Shown: positions 8,159 to 16,826 of the stretch, in pieces
Numbering within the stretch: the first letter of the stretch is position 1
Layout: every line of letters begins with the position of its first letter
Assembly: GCA_964461265.1 (NCBI GenBank)
Contig: CAYWTS010000002.1
Coordinates: 124,001 to 188,000 of the forward strand
DNA: 64,000 nucleotides
Origin: CAYWTS01 sp964461265
GTDB taxonomy: Bacteria > Bacteroidota > Ignavibacteria > Tepidaquicellales > OLB5
Direction of reading: 5' to 3'
The notes under the pieces: model-generated
Databases searched by the model: none
Seen by the model: only the letters and a program-made list of their open reading frames with translations
What the model was told of the DNA's origin: nothing
Translations under genes and position numbers: made by a program

Positions 8159-9739
8159 ATGAAAAAAATAATTATATCACTTCTGCTGCTTTTATTTGTT
8201 ATATCCAGTTTAATATACCTTGTTAAGCCCAGGGAAACCTTCCCTGAAAAGCTGGAAGTATTAAAATCCGAACATATAAAGAAAAAATTAAAACCTACAG
8301 CCGACCATTCGAAGCTGATTGCTTTGCAGAGAGATTTTAATACAGCACAGGAAGTTACCCGGGCATGTTTAAGCTGCCACACCGAGGCTGACAAAGAACT
8401 AATGCAGTCGGCACACTGGAACTGGGAACGCGAAGAATATATAGAGGGACGAGGCATTGTATATATAGGCAAAAAAAATGCTGTAAATAACTTCTGCATC
8501 GGCGTAAGAGGAAATGAAAAAAGCTGTGCCAAATGCCATATAGGATTCGGAATGACAAAAAAAATGAACACTTATACCGACCCCCAGAATATTGATTGTT
8601 TAGTATGCCACGATAATACAGAAACCTATGTGAAAGGCGATGAGTTAGGCGGTTATCCCGACCCGACAGTTGACCTTGGCAATATAGCGAGGCAAGTAGG
8701 CAAACCAACACGTTCGAACTGCGGGGTATGCCACTTCTACGGCGGAGGCGGAAATAATGTTAAGCACGGTGACCTTGAGGAAGCAATGTTTGAACCTACA
8801 AAAGATATCGATGTTCACATGGCAGCCGAAGGACCTGATTTCGAATGCAGCCAGTGCCATAAGACCGAAAATCACGTAATAAAAGGAAAAGTTTATTCAC
8901 TTTCATCAATGAACCGTGACAGGTCGTCATGTGAACAATGCCACGGTGAAACACCGCACGATGCCGATATACTTAACGAACACACATTAAAAGTTGCATG
9001 CCAGACCTGCCATATACCGGTATATGCAAAGGTAAATTCAACCAAAACCGAATGGGACTGGTCAACAGCCGGCCGGCTGAAAAACGGTGAACCGTTTGAA
9101 GAAGACGATTCGCTTGGCAATCACACCTACCTTTCTATTAAAGGTACATTTAAATGGGGGCGTGAGCTGAAACCCGATTACATCTGGTTTAACGGCACTG
9201 CAAGCCATTACCTGCTTGGTGACCAAATCATCGATACTTCAAATCCGCTTATACTAAACACATTAAACGGTTCATACAGCGACAAGAACTCAAAAATAAT
9301 TCCTGTAAAAATACACAGTGCTGTTCAGCCATATGACCCGGTTAACAAAATATTAATTCAGCCGAAATTATTTTCCGATAGTACCGGTGCAGGTGCTTTC
9401 TGGAAAGATTTTGACTGGAAGAGAGCTTCAGAAGTTGGTATGAAAGAAGTGAATCTGCCTTTCAGCGGCAGGTTATCATTTATTAAAACAAAGATGTACT
9501 GGCCTGTTAATCACATGGTTTCATCGAAAGAAAAATCAGTACAGTGCATCGAATGCCACACAAGCGATAACAGCCGACTTGCAGGCTTAACCGATTTTTA
9601 CATGCCGGCACGTGACCACAGCAAATTTATCGAAAGCACAGGAACAGGAATAATTATTCTCACCCTGCTTGGCGTGATTGTTCACGGTGCGGTAAGAATA
9701 GTTTCTTACAGAAAGAGAGGCAAGCACATTGTTAAATAA
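8159..9739 (+). CDS. Octaheme c-type cytochrome, tetrathionate-reductase (OTR) family
   Basis: 526 residues with exactly eight CXXCH haem-attachment motifs, whose first cysteines are at residues 70, 123, 147, 188, 230, 258, 281 and 463. An N-terminal hydrophobic segment (about 3-22) exports it, and a second one near the C terminus (about 497-515, GIIILTLLGVIVHGAV) would anchor it to the membrane. Eight haems with the last one far from the rest, plus the length, fit the octaheme tetrathionate reductase family; members tested in vitro reduce tetrathionate, and some also nitrite or hydroxylamine. The cytochrome b gene overlaps its end by 11 bases, suggesting electrons pass from quinol via cytochrome b to this protein in the periplasm. 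The true substrate is not provable from sequence. Confidence 0.88.
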   Translation: MKKIIISLLLLLFVISSLIYLVKPRETFPEKLEVLKSEHIKKKLKPTADHSKLIALQRDFNTAQEVTRACLSCHTEADKELMQSAHWNWEREEYIEGRGIVYIGKKNAVNNFCIGVRGNEKSCAKCHIGFGMTKKMNTYTDPQNIDCLVCHDNTETYVKGDELGGYPDPTVDLGNIARQVGKPTRSNCGVCHFYGGGGNNVKHGDLEEAMFEPTKDIDVHMAAEGPDFECSQCHKTENHVIKGKVYSLSSMNRDRSSCEQCHGETPHDADILNEHTLKVACQTCHIPVYAKVNSTKTEWDWSTAGRLKNGEPFEEDDSLGNHTYLSIKGTFKWGRELKPDYIWFNGTASHYLLGDQIIDTSNPLILNTLNGSYSDKNSKIIPVKIHSAVQPYDPVNKILIQPKLFSDSTGAGAFWKDFDWKRASEVGMKEVNLPFSGRLSFIKTKMYWPVNHMVSSKEKSVQCIECHTSDNSRLAGLTDFYMPARDHSKFIESTGTGIIILTLLGVIVHGAVRIVSYRKRGKHIVK

Positions 9740-10168
9740 AGTTTATATATACAGAGCATTCGAACGATTCTGGCACTGGATGCAGGCACTGCTGATTTTT
9801 TTTCTTGCTGCTACAGGTTTTGAAATTCACGGGACAATTCATTTCTTCGGTTACCAGAATGCCGTGGAATACCACATTATTGCAGCATATATGTTTATCA
9901 TACTTATTGTGTTTACAATTTTCTGGCATCTTACAACCGGTGAGTGGAAACAATACCTCCCGACGAAAAAATACCTGAAAGCTTACCTAAACTATTACCT
10001 GTTCGGCATATTTAAGAATGCCCCGCATCCTACTAAAAGAACCGTTCTCAGTAAATTAAATCCTTTGCAAAAGATTGTTTATTTAGGATTAAAAATTCTG
10101 GTAATTCCTGTAATGGTAATTTCAGGTCTTTTATATTTGTATTACCGTTACCCCCAAAAATCCGGAAT
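9729..10168 (+). CDS. Cytochrome b (b561/thiosulfate-reductase-type), 3' end lost in assembly gap
   Basis: The visible 146 residues show helical membrane segments with the conserved start of this family (ERFWHWMQALLIFFLAATGFEIHG) and several histidines placed to ligate b haems (HW near residue 16, VEYH, FWHLTTGEW). The start is a TTG overlapping the last 11 bases of the octaheme cytochrome gene, which implies translational coupling and a shared complex. The reading frame runs into the run of N at 10169. The protein sequence after the gap belongs to an unrelated transporter, so the gene must end inside the gap. Likely role: quinol oxidation feeding the octaheme protein (inference). Confidence 0.8.
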
Positions 10169-10268
10169 NNNNNNNNNNNNNNNNNNNNNNNNNNNNNNNN
10201 NNNNNNNNNNNNNNNNNNNNNNNNNNNNNNNNNNNNNNNNNNNNNNNNNNNNNNNNNNNNNNNNNNNN
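10169..10268. other. Assembly gap (100 N)
   Basis: Exactly 100 consecutive undetermined bases, the conventional placeholder for a scaffold gap of unknown length. The real distance may be much more or less. The gap hides the end of the cytochrome b gene, the start of the following YeeE/YedE gene and possibly whole genes between. Confidence 0.99.
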
Positions 10269-10625
10269 GCCAATACTCATTATTATACCGAATATTTTGA
10301 AGAGCATAAAGAGAGTCCGCTTAAGAACTGGCTTGTATTCGAGATAATCGGGGTAATAATAGGAGCATTTATCTCAGGATTAATCTCAAATAGGTTGAGC
10401 CTGATGCTTGAACACTCACCTAAAACCAGGTCACGGACGAGGATAATCGGGGCGTTGATTGGCGGAGTATTATTCGGATTCGGGTCGCAGCTCGGAAGGG
10501 GCTGTACAAGCGGTGCAGCACTCAGCGGTATGGCAGTGATTTCTACGGGTGGTATAATTACGATGCTCGCAATTTTCGGCGGGGCGTATATGTTTGCCTA
10601 TTTTTTCAGAAAATTATGGATTTAA
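10269..10625 (+). CDS. YeeE/YedE-family transporter, 5' end lost in assembly gap
   Basis: The visible C-terminal 118 residues contain three or so membrane helices with the family signature FGSQLGRGCTSGAALSGMA, including the conserved cysteine of the GRGCTSG motif. YeeE/YedE proteins import thiosulfate or other sulfur species, with a relay of cysteines along the pore. A good Shine-Dalgarno (AGGAGG) follows its stop, serving the next YeeE-type gene 15 bases on, so the two are co-transcribed and probably form a pair. An open frame happens to continue across the N run into cytochrome b, but that join is an artefact. Confidence 0.85.
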   Translation, partial: ANTHYYTEYFEEHKESPLKNWLVFEIIGVIIGAFISGLISNRLSLMLEHSPKTRSRTRIIGALIGGVLFGFGSQLGRGCTSGAALSGMAVISTGGIITMLAIFGGAYMFAYFFRKLWI

Positions 10626-10640
10626 GGAGGAAATAATAAA

Positions 10641-11831
10641 ATGGCACCATTGGTTCCTGACATAATCAGCAATGAGTTTAATTATGTTGTTGCCTTACTT
10701 ATTGGTATAGCTTTTGGGTTTATTTTAGAACAAGCGGGGTTTTCTTCCTCAAAAAAGCTTGTAGGTTTATTTTATGGTTATGATTTTACCGTGCTGCGTG
10801 TTTTCTTCACTGCAGGTGTAACTGCTATGCTCGGTATAATTGCATTCGTACACTTCGGAATGCTTGATATTAACCTGATTTATATAAATCCTACTTTTAT
10901 CTGGTCGGCTTTAGCAGGCGGATTTATTATGGGATTAGGTTTTGTTATAGGAGGATACTGTCCCGGAACAAGCTTCTGCGGTGCATCGATTGGCAAGATT
11001 GATGCAATGATTTTTATAGGCGGTTTATTCATTGGAGTATTTGCATTCGCTGAAGGTTATCCACTTTGGGAACAATTCTATAAAAGCGGCAACTGGGGTT
11101 ACCCAAGAATGTTCGAAACACTTGGTATGTCACAGTCATTGTTTGCTTTTATGCTTACAGCAGTTGCAATAATGGCTTTTATATTTACAACTTATATAGA
11201 GCGTCGTGTAAACGGAACTTTAAATACAGAATTTAAAAAGAAAAAACTATATTACTCGCTGGCAGCCACAGCTTTTGTAATAGGATTATCGGCATTTATT
11301 ATGCCAGATAGACAAATGAGTATTATCAGCAACTCAAATGATGCAGGTATACTTGAGAATTACAAACCCAAATCTGTATCAGTTGATGAGCTTGCTCTGA
11401 TGCTGATAAACGGAGATAACCGGTTTCAGATAATCGATTTCCGAATACCGGAAAAATACAGGGAATTCAGGCTACCGAAATCTATAAACTTGACATATGA
11501 TAACCTTTTCGGTAAAGATGCCGATAAATTGTTATCCGTAAAAAACATGAGAAATATTTTCGTAGATGATAACGAAACAAATGAAAAAAAGGCGGCATAT
11601 ATAGCATCCGAATTAGGATATGATGTTTATATACTCACCGGCGGACTGAACAGCTTTAAAGAGACAATTTTAAATTTTAAAAAGCCTGCTGCAATAAACA
11701 CTTTGCAGGAAGCAGATACATACCGTTTCCGTGAAAAGGCAAGCAAGATTATACCGGGGATTATCGATGAAAATATGAAGAAAGGAACAGATGACAAGAA
11801 AAAAAACAAACGTGTACTTGGAGGATGTTAG
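10641..11831 (+). CDS. YeeE/YedE transporter fused to a degenerate rhodanese domain
   Basis: 396 residues. The first about 220 form a YeeE/YedE-type membrane domain with the signature GGYCPGTSFCGAS (two cysteines) around residue 110. After a further helix (about 205-222), residues about 245-350 fit a rhodanese fold (FQIIDFRIPEKYREFRLPKSINL, then DVYILTGGLNSFK). The catalytic loop reads IFVDDNETNEKKAA where active rhodaneses have a cysteine, so sulfurtransferase chemistry is probably lost. The chain ends KRVLGGC, an exposed C-terminal cysteine that might carry sulfur instead (inference). Shine-Dalgarno AGGAGG supports the ATG at 10641. Likely role: uptake and handling of thiosulfate-type sulfur together with the upstream cytochromes. 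Confidence 0.85.
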   Translation: MAPLVPDIISNEFNYVVALLIGIAFGFILEQAGFSSSKKLVGLFYGYDFTVLRVFFTAGVTAMLGIIAFVHFGMLDINLIYINPTFIWSALAGGFIMGLGFVIGGYCPGTSFCGASIGKIDAMIFIGGLFIGVFAFAEGYPLWEQFYKSGNWGYPRMFETLGMSQSLFAFMLTAVAIMAFIFTTYIERRVNGTLNTEFKKKKLYYSLAATAFVIGLSAFIMPDRQMSIISNSNDAGILENYKPKSVSVDELALMLINGDNRFQIIDFRIPEKYREFRLPKSINLTYDNLFGKDADKLLSVKNMRNIFVDDNETNEKKAAYIASELGYDVYILTGGLNSFKETILNFKKPAAINTLQEADTYRFREKASKIIPGIIDENMKKGTDDKKKNKRVLGGC

Positions 11832-11874
11832 ATTTTAGATTTACCCGCAAACTGCATTATCATTTTATAATCTG

Positions 11875-12345
11875 ATGAATAAATATTTAAAATTAACCGT
11901 TTCTATTCTAATTCCACTATTAATAGGTTTAGCAGGTTCTTTTTTTACATCTTCTTCTGTTTCAACATGGTATACAACAATCCAGAAACCATCTTTTAAC
12001 CCGCCAAACTGGATATTCGGACCTGTTTGGACATTGCTCTATATAATGATAGGACTTTCTTTTTATTTTATCTGGGTCAAACTTTCCGCTGCAGAATTTA
12101 AGCTTCAGTTCGTTGTTTACTCTTTTCAGCTTTTGCTGAATTTCCTGTGGTCGGTTCTGTTTTTCGGTTTACGCAATCCCCTGCTTTCATTCATAGAAAT
12201 AGTCTTACTCTGGTTATCAATATTATATCTCGTCCTGTCATTTTATAAACTTTCAGCAATTTCATCTTTTTTACTAATTCCCTACCTGCTGTGGGTTACC
12301 TTTGCTTCAATACTTAATCTTTCTATCGTAATTCTTAACCGATAA
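11875..12345 (+). CDS. tspO: TspO/MBR family protein
   Basis: 156 residues, five predicted membrane helices, the normal size for bacterial TspO. Conserved blocks are visible: KPSFNPPNWIFGPVWTLLYIMIG (loop 1 to helix 2), FQLLLNFLWSVLFFG (helix 3) and PYLLWVTFASILN (helix 5). The family binds porphyrins and cholesterol-like ligands and modulates tetrapyrrole or stress responses. Placement just after a multihaem cytochrome block suggests a link to haem traffic, but that is inference. A gap of 43 bases separates it from the YeeE-rhodanese gene, and the next gene follows after 5 bases. Confidence 0.9.
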   Translation: MNKYLKLTVSILIPLLIGLAGSFFTSSSVSTWYTTIQKPSFNPPNWIFGPVWTLLYIMIGLSFYFIWVKLSAAEFKLQFVVYSFQLLLNFLWSVLFFGLRNPLLSFIEIVLLWLSILYLVLSFYKLSAISSFLLIPYLLWVTFASILNLSIVILNR

Positions 12346-12350
12346 CTGTT

Positions 12351-12785
12351 ATGCGGCTCTGGAGCATTCACCCGAAATATCTTGACACAAAAGGTCTGGT
12401 CGCCCTATGGCGTGAAGGATTACTTGCTAAAAAAGTTCTGGAAGGCAAAACAAAAGGATATAAACATCACCCTCAGTTATTAAGATTTAAACAATTTACT
12501 AAACCTCTTAAAGCAATTAACGCCTATTTATACAATGTTTATACGGAAGCCCGAACCAGAGAATATAATTTTGACAGTAGTAAAATAAAATATTATAAAA
12601 TCAAAAAAGCTATTCCCGTAACAAATAAGCAGGTTGAATATGAGTTCAGCCATTTGCTGAAGAAACTAAAAATTAGGGATAAGATAAAATACAGAGAATT
12701 AAAAGAATTCGATAAAACGAATTTAACACTTAATCAGGTATTCTTTTCAATACAGGGTGATATCGAAGAACAGAAAAAGGTATGA
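12351..12785 (+). CDS. Pyrimidine-dimer DNA glycosylase family protein (Pyr_excise)
   Basis: 144 residues. The N terminus MRLWSIHPKYLDTKGLVALWREGLLA is the hallmark of the bacterial pyrimidine-dimer glycosylase / T4 endonuclease V-like family (Pfam Pyr_excise). It is followed by the usual GYKHHPQLLRF block and a basic C-terminal half (SHLLKKLKIRDKIKYREL). Characterised relatives excise UV-induced dimers using an N-terminal amine nucleophile; whether this cellular branch does so is not established. It starts 5 bases after tspO, so the two are probably co-transcribed without obvious functional connection. Confidence 0.8.
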   Translation: MRLWSIHPKYLDTKGLVALWREGLLAKKVLEGKTKGYKHHPQLLRFKQFTKPLKAINAYLYNVYTEARTREYNFDSSKIKYYKIKKAIPVTNKQVEYEFSHLLKKLKIRDKIKYRELKEFDKTNLTLNQVFFSIQGDIEEQKKV

Positions 12786-13067
12786 TTATTTCTTTCCTCT
12801 TTCCCCTCACCCATCAGAACCGGCAGGTTATATTAATATGGAAAGTGAATGAAAACACATATATTTAAAAAGTTAATAATAATGGATAAAAACCGTGTTA
12901 AATCTCAAATCTTCAAAAATTCGAGGTTAAATAAATATGGATATTTTTTTACTTTGAAAGTCAAATAAATTATTAATTTCTTTGTAATATAATTTATACA
13001 TCATTTAGTCATATCTTTAATATTTACATTTTAACAAAGCCGAGTTTTATAATTATTCTTAAAAGCA

Positions 13068-14303
13068 ATGTCAATTAGTTTAATCGGAAAATCAATAAGT
13101 CAATCAGCCACGCTGGCATTGAATGAAAAGGCGGCGATATTGAAAGCAAAAGGTGAGCCGGTAATACACCTCGGAAGCGGTGAGCCAAAAAGTCCCGCAC
13201 CATTGGATGCACTTGTTGCTGCTGCTGCCTTAATAAGCTCAGGTGAAGTAAGGTATACGCCAGCTGATGGTCTGATTGAGTTGAAACAAGCCATCATTAA
13301 ATACACGGAAGATTTTTACGAAAAGAAAGTAGGTCCTCTAAACGTAATTGCTTCAAGCGGTGCAAAACAATCTATTATGGTTGCATTGCAGGCAATTTTA
13401 AATCCTCAGGAAGAGGTTATCTTTCCCGCTCCTTATTGGGTAAGCTATCCTGAAATGGTCAAGCTAATTGGTGGAATTCCTGTGCCGGTACATCCCATCG
13501 ACGGCAGTTTCTATCCAACGGTGAATGATATTGAACAATATATTACATCGTACACAAAATGTGTAATAATTAACAGTCCGAACAATCCTACCGGAGCAAT
13601 GTATTCGGAAGACTTCATTGCGGGAGTGGTTGAATTATGTGAAAAAAGAGGGTTGTGGCTAATAATGGATGATATTTATCACCGCCTTATTTTCGATGGA
13701 CGCAAACCGATTAACTGCAATAAATTTGCAAAAGATCAATCCGAAAACTCAAAACTAATTATTGTGAACGGTGTATCCAAGCAGTATGCAATGACGGGAT
13801 TCAGGATTGGCTGGGCTGTAGGGAACAAAAAACTTATTGAGGTGATGACCAATATTCAATCTCATCAAACATCCGGACCTTCCGTAGTTACACAAAAGGC
13901 AGCTGTTGGAGCATTAAACGGAGTACAATCGCAGGTAGAAAGTCTTCGTGAAACACTCGAAAATAACCGCAATATAATGATTGAGAGATTGAAAGCTTTC
14001 GAAGGGCTGAAATTTACAAAACCTGATGGTACTTTTTACTGTTTCGTAGATTTTAGTGCTTATACAAAACGTTTTGAACATAATTCTACTAAGTTAGCCG
14101 ACTTCCTTTTAGAAAAGGTCAGGGTAGCAACTGTGCCCGGTATTGAATTCGGTATGAAAAACGGCTGCTACTTGCGCTTATCGACCTGCGGTTCGGTGAA
14201 AGATATTACTGAAGGTATCGAGAGAATCAAATGGACTCTTGACCCGGAATCTCCAAACGAACTTTATATCGGTGAACGTAAATTAATAAGGGACTGGTTA
14301 TGA
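13068..14303 (+). CDS. PLP-dependent aminotransferase, class I/II (aspartate aminotransferase-like)
   Basis: 411 residues, fold-type I aminotransferase. Visible motifs are HLGSGEP near residue 35, YTPADG near 65, the substrate-site INSPNNPTGAMY near 170, and the cofactor lysine in VSKQYAMTGFRIGWAVG near 245. A C-terminal arginine of the LRLSTCGS block would bind the substrate carboxylate. The sequence pattern fits the subgroup that includes thermophilic and bacterial aspartate/prephenate aminotransferases. Its stop overlaps the start of the PEP carboxykinase gene by 4 bases (ATGA). This coupling suggests aspartate-to-oxaloacetate conversion feeding PEP synthesis (inference). No promoter could be picked out with confidence in the 282-base upstream spacer. 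Confidence 0.9.
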   Translation: MSISLIGKSISQSATLALNEKAAILKAKGEPVIHLGSGEPKSPAPLDALVAAAALISSGEVRYTPADGLIELKQAIIKYTEDFYEKKVGPLNVIASSGAKQSIMVALQAILNPQEEVIFPAPYWVSYPEMVKLIGGIPVPVHPIDGSFYPTVNDIEQYITSYTKCVIINSPNNPTGAMYSEDFIAGVVELCEKRGLWLIMDDIYHRLIFDGRKPINCNKFAKDQSENSKLIIVNGVSKQYAMTGFRIGWAVGNKKLIEVMTNIQSHQTSGPSVVTQKAAVGALNGVQSQVESLRETLENNRNIMIERLKAFEGLKFTKPDGTFYCFVDFSAYTKRFEHNSTKLADFLLEKVRVATVPGIEFGMKNGCYLRLSTCGSVKDITEGIERIKWTLDPESPNELYIGERKLIRDWL

Positions 14304-15952
14304 CAAAATATTTAGAATTCGACACTCCGGCAGTAAAACATGCCGGTGAATTTGCAAGTGATTACAAACTTAAAAATCACGGATTAAAATTCCTTGAGCG
14401 GGTTTTTTGGAATCTTCCCGTTCCGGCTCTCTACGAAGAATCGGTATTCAGAGGAGAAACCCATATTGTTGAGGGCGGTCCGCTGCTGGTATATACCGGC
14501 AAATGGACTGCAAGAGCTGCAAACGATAAATATATAGTACAGGAAGATACATCTAAAGATAATATCTGGTGGGGGGTATATAACAGGCCAATGGCACCGG
14601 AGAAATTCAGTAACATATTAACACGGCTTCAGGCGTTTCTCCAGGGTGAAGAATTGTTCGTTCAGGATTGTTATGCAGGCGCCGACCCGCAATATCATTT
14701 GCCTATACGTATTATCACGGATACAGCATGGCAAAGTCTATTTACCAAAAATATGTTTTTAGAAATCTTAAACCGTGAAGAGTTACGCAAACATATCCCC
14801 GAGTTTACTATAATTGCCGCCACCTCATTTCAGCTTGACCCAACAGTTGATGGCACACGGACTGAAACCGCCATTGTTATTAATTTCGCTCAACGGCTTG
14901 CCTTGGTTTGCGGTTCAAAGTATGCGGGCGAGGTTAAGAAATCGGTTTTTACCGTTATGAATTATCTAAAACCTCTTGAAGGAATAATGACAATGCATTG
15001 TTCGGCTAATGTAGGAAAGGATGGCGATGTTGCGTTATTCTTCGGACTTTCGGGAACAGGTAAAACTACATTATCGGCAGACCCTAATCGGAAACTTATA
15101 GGAGATGACGAACACGGCTGGAGTGATGAAGGTGTTTTCAATTTTGAAGGAGGTTGTTATGCGAAGGTTATACGACTTTCTGCCGAAAATGAACCAGAAA
15201 TTTATTCTGTAACCCGCAAATTCGGAACAATTCTAGAAAACGTGGCATACGACCCCGCATCACGAAAGATTGACCTGGATGATGATAAAATTACCGAAAA
15301 TACACGTGCGTCATACCCTCTGGAATTTATTCCTAATGCCGTACCGGAAAAAATGGTTCACACTCATCCTAAAAACGTAATTTTCCTTACCTGTGATGCT
15401 ACCGGTGTTTTGCCTCCTATCGCACGGCTTGATATAAACCAGATGATGTATCATTTTATAAGCGGTTACACATCAAAAATTGCTGGAACAGAAATAGGTC
15501 TGGGGATAGAACCGGAACTTACTTTCAGTCCATGCTTTGGGGGTCCGTTTATGGTGCATCATCCTTATGTTTATGCAAACCTGCTGCGTAAGAAAATGGA
15601 AAAGCATGGAACACAATGCTGGCTTGTTAATACAGGATGGGTGGGTGGAAAATTTGGTGTTGGCAAACGTATCAGCATCCGGCATACACGCAACCTGCTC
15701 AATGCAGCCCTTGAAGGCAAACTTAATAATGTGAAGTACCGCAAAGATAAAGTATTTGGTTTCGAAGTTCCGCTTGAATGCCCCGATGTACCGCAGGATG
15801 TGCTTGAACCATCCAATTCATGGGGCAATAAAGATGAGTACTGGAAAAAATATAACGACCTCTGCGGCAGATACATTGAAAATTTCAAATTATATAGTGA
15901 AGGATGTACCGAAGATGTGGTCAATGCCGGTCCTAAAAAAATGAAATTGTAA
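14300..15952 (+). CDS. pckA: Phosphoenolpyruvate carboxykinase (ATP)
   Basis: 550 residues, the normal family length. It converts oxaloacetate + ATP to PEP + CO2 + ADP in gluconeogenesis, or the reverse in fermentative CO2 fixation. Signature elements are the P-loop FFGLSGTGKTTLSADP (about 250-265), the metal-binding IGDDEHGWSDEGVFNFEGGCYAK that follows, and the C-terminal TGWVGGKFGVGKRISI block. The N-terminal oxaloacetate-binding part (TGKWTARAANDKYIV) is a recognisable variant of the more common RSPKDK sequence. It starts inside the aminotransferase stop codon and is followed by a clear terminator, so the two genes form a closed transcription unit. Confidence 0.96.
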   Translation: MTKYLEFDTPAVKHAGEFASDYKLKNHGLKFLERVFWNLPVPALYEESVFRGETHIVEGGPLLVYTGKWTARAANDKYIVQEDTSKDNIWWGVYNRPMAPEKFSNILTRLQAFLQGEELFVQDCYAGADPQYHLPIRIITDTAWQSLFTKNMFLEILNREELRKHIPEFTIIAATSFQLDPTVDGTRTETAIVINFAQRLALVCGSKYAGEVKKSVFTVMNYLKPLEGIMTMHCSANVGKDGDVALFFGLSGTGKTTLSADPNRKLIGDDEHGWSDEGVFNFEGGCYAKVIRLSAENEPEIYSVTRKFGTILENVAYDPASRKIDLDDDKITENTRASYPLEFIPNAVPEKMVHTHPKNVIFLTCDATGVLPPIARLDINQMMYHFISGYTSKIAGTEIGLGIEPELTFSPCFGGPFMVHHPYVYANLLRKKMEKHGTQCWLVNTGWVGGKFGVGKRISIRHTRNLLNAALEGKLNNVKYRKDKVFGFEVPLECPDVPQDVLEPSNSWGNKDEYWKKYNDLCGRYIENFKLYSEGCTEDVVNAGPKKMKL

Positions 15953-15997
15953 CTTTCAGCTAATAAGGATAAAATACATCGAATTCAAATTTCATCG

Positions 15998-16030
15998 AGG
16001 GAGAAATTGTACTGTTTCTCCCTTTTTTTC
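15998..16030 (+). terminator. Rho-independent terminator after pckA
   Basis: A perfect 9-bp stem, AGGGAGAAA (15998-16006) with TTTCTCCCT (16015-16023), encloses an 8-base loop and runs directly into seven T. It begins 45 bases after the pckA stop. Confidence 0.9.
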
Positions 16031-16059
16031 TTTATCCGTTCAAGTTAATTTAATAATGC

Positions 16060-16140
16060 ACACCGCAGTGTTTCGGAACACAGTATGTACAGGGGTCTGC
16101 CCACAATCTGACGCAGGCAACTGCCTGCTGTACCACTCTA
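16060..16140. repeat. GC-rich double-hairpin block in the pckA-amzA spacer
   Basis: Within the 338-base gene-free spacer 15953-16290, a locally GC-rich block holds GTGTT-TCGG-AACAC (16068-16081) and GCAGGCA-AC-TGCCTGC (16113-16128). Base composition is clearly higher than the surroundings. No reading frame or RNA family is recognised. It could be a relic of an interspersed palindromic repeat or a small structured RNA. Apart from this and the pckA terminator the spacer shows nothing. Confidence 0.4.
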
Positions 16141-16290
16141 CCGCCGGGTTTCAGCAGACAAACAATACATATATGCAAAGAAACACTTTAAATTATAACA
16201 GTAGAAATCCATCGAATCCGTTATAACTATGTGCAAATTAAATTATTTTGCAAAATTCTGTAAACTTTCTGTTATGAAATTTGAAATATG

Positions 16291-16821
16291 CTATGAGTAA
16301 TGCATTTGTATTAATTCATGGCAATTTTTACAATAAATTTTACCTTTCAAATCAACTTCCTCTATACTATTAGACGAATGCATAACACAATCCCAGTCAT
16401 GGCAGTGTTTTAAACCAAAATTGTGTCCCAGTTCATGAAGTACCTCTTTGATAGTTCGTTCAAACAGCAGTTCGTTATCGGTAACACCCGAATAAAATTC
16501 TTCGTGCAGCCTGAAAACTGACACAATTGAATGTTTTCCTTTCAACTGTGCTTCCCCGAAAAGAAATGTCAAAACAGGGACATATATATCCAGCTCGGTT
16601 AAAATAACTATTTTTCCCTCCATTTGTGTTGTCTGGCATATCGATTGTTCAATAAATCCCGTGGAATAATACTGCCTTCTTTCAAATGAATAAAGTGAAT
16701 CGGTATCAATCAAAAGCTTAATCCTGCTTACGCTGGCTTTAAAAGCTTGCTGCAGTGTTTTAGCAATTCTATCGAGCAGCTGAGTATTTGAAAAAACAAC
16801 AGGCGCTAAGTATAAATTCAT
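16291..16821 (-). CDS. amzA: Archaemetzincin-type zinc metalloprotease
   Basis: 176 residues, the usual bacterial/archaeal size. The extended zinc signature of archaemetzincins is complete: HELGHNFGLKHC, then four residues, then CVM (Met-turn), then CKNC. This fits HEXXHXXGX3CX4CXM...CXXC, with three histidines for the catalytic zinc and four cysteines for a second zinc. No signal peptide, so it is cytoplasmic. The ATG at 16821 is 5 bases downstream of the response-regulator stop, so it is co-transcribed with the two-component genes. The family is common in archaea and scattered in bacteria; its substrates are unknown. Confidence 0.92.
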   Translation of the reverse strand: MNLYLAPVVFSNTQLLDRIAKTLQQAFKASVSRIKLLIDTDSLYSFERRQYYSTGFIEQSICQTTQMEGKIVILTELDIYVPVLTFLFGEAQLKGKHSIVSVFRLHEEFYSGVTDNELLFERTIKEVLHELGHNFGLKHCHDWDCVMHSSNSIEEVDLKGKIYCKNCHELIQMHYS

Positions 16822-16826
16822 CTGGT

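Noticed and set aside
9729..10625. One fused cytochrome b - YeeE protein
   Set aside because: The join consists entirely of undetermined bases, and the two halves belong to unrelated families that are separate genes elsewhere.
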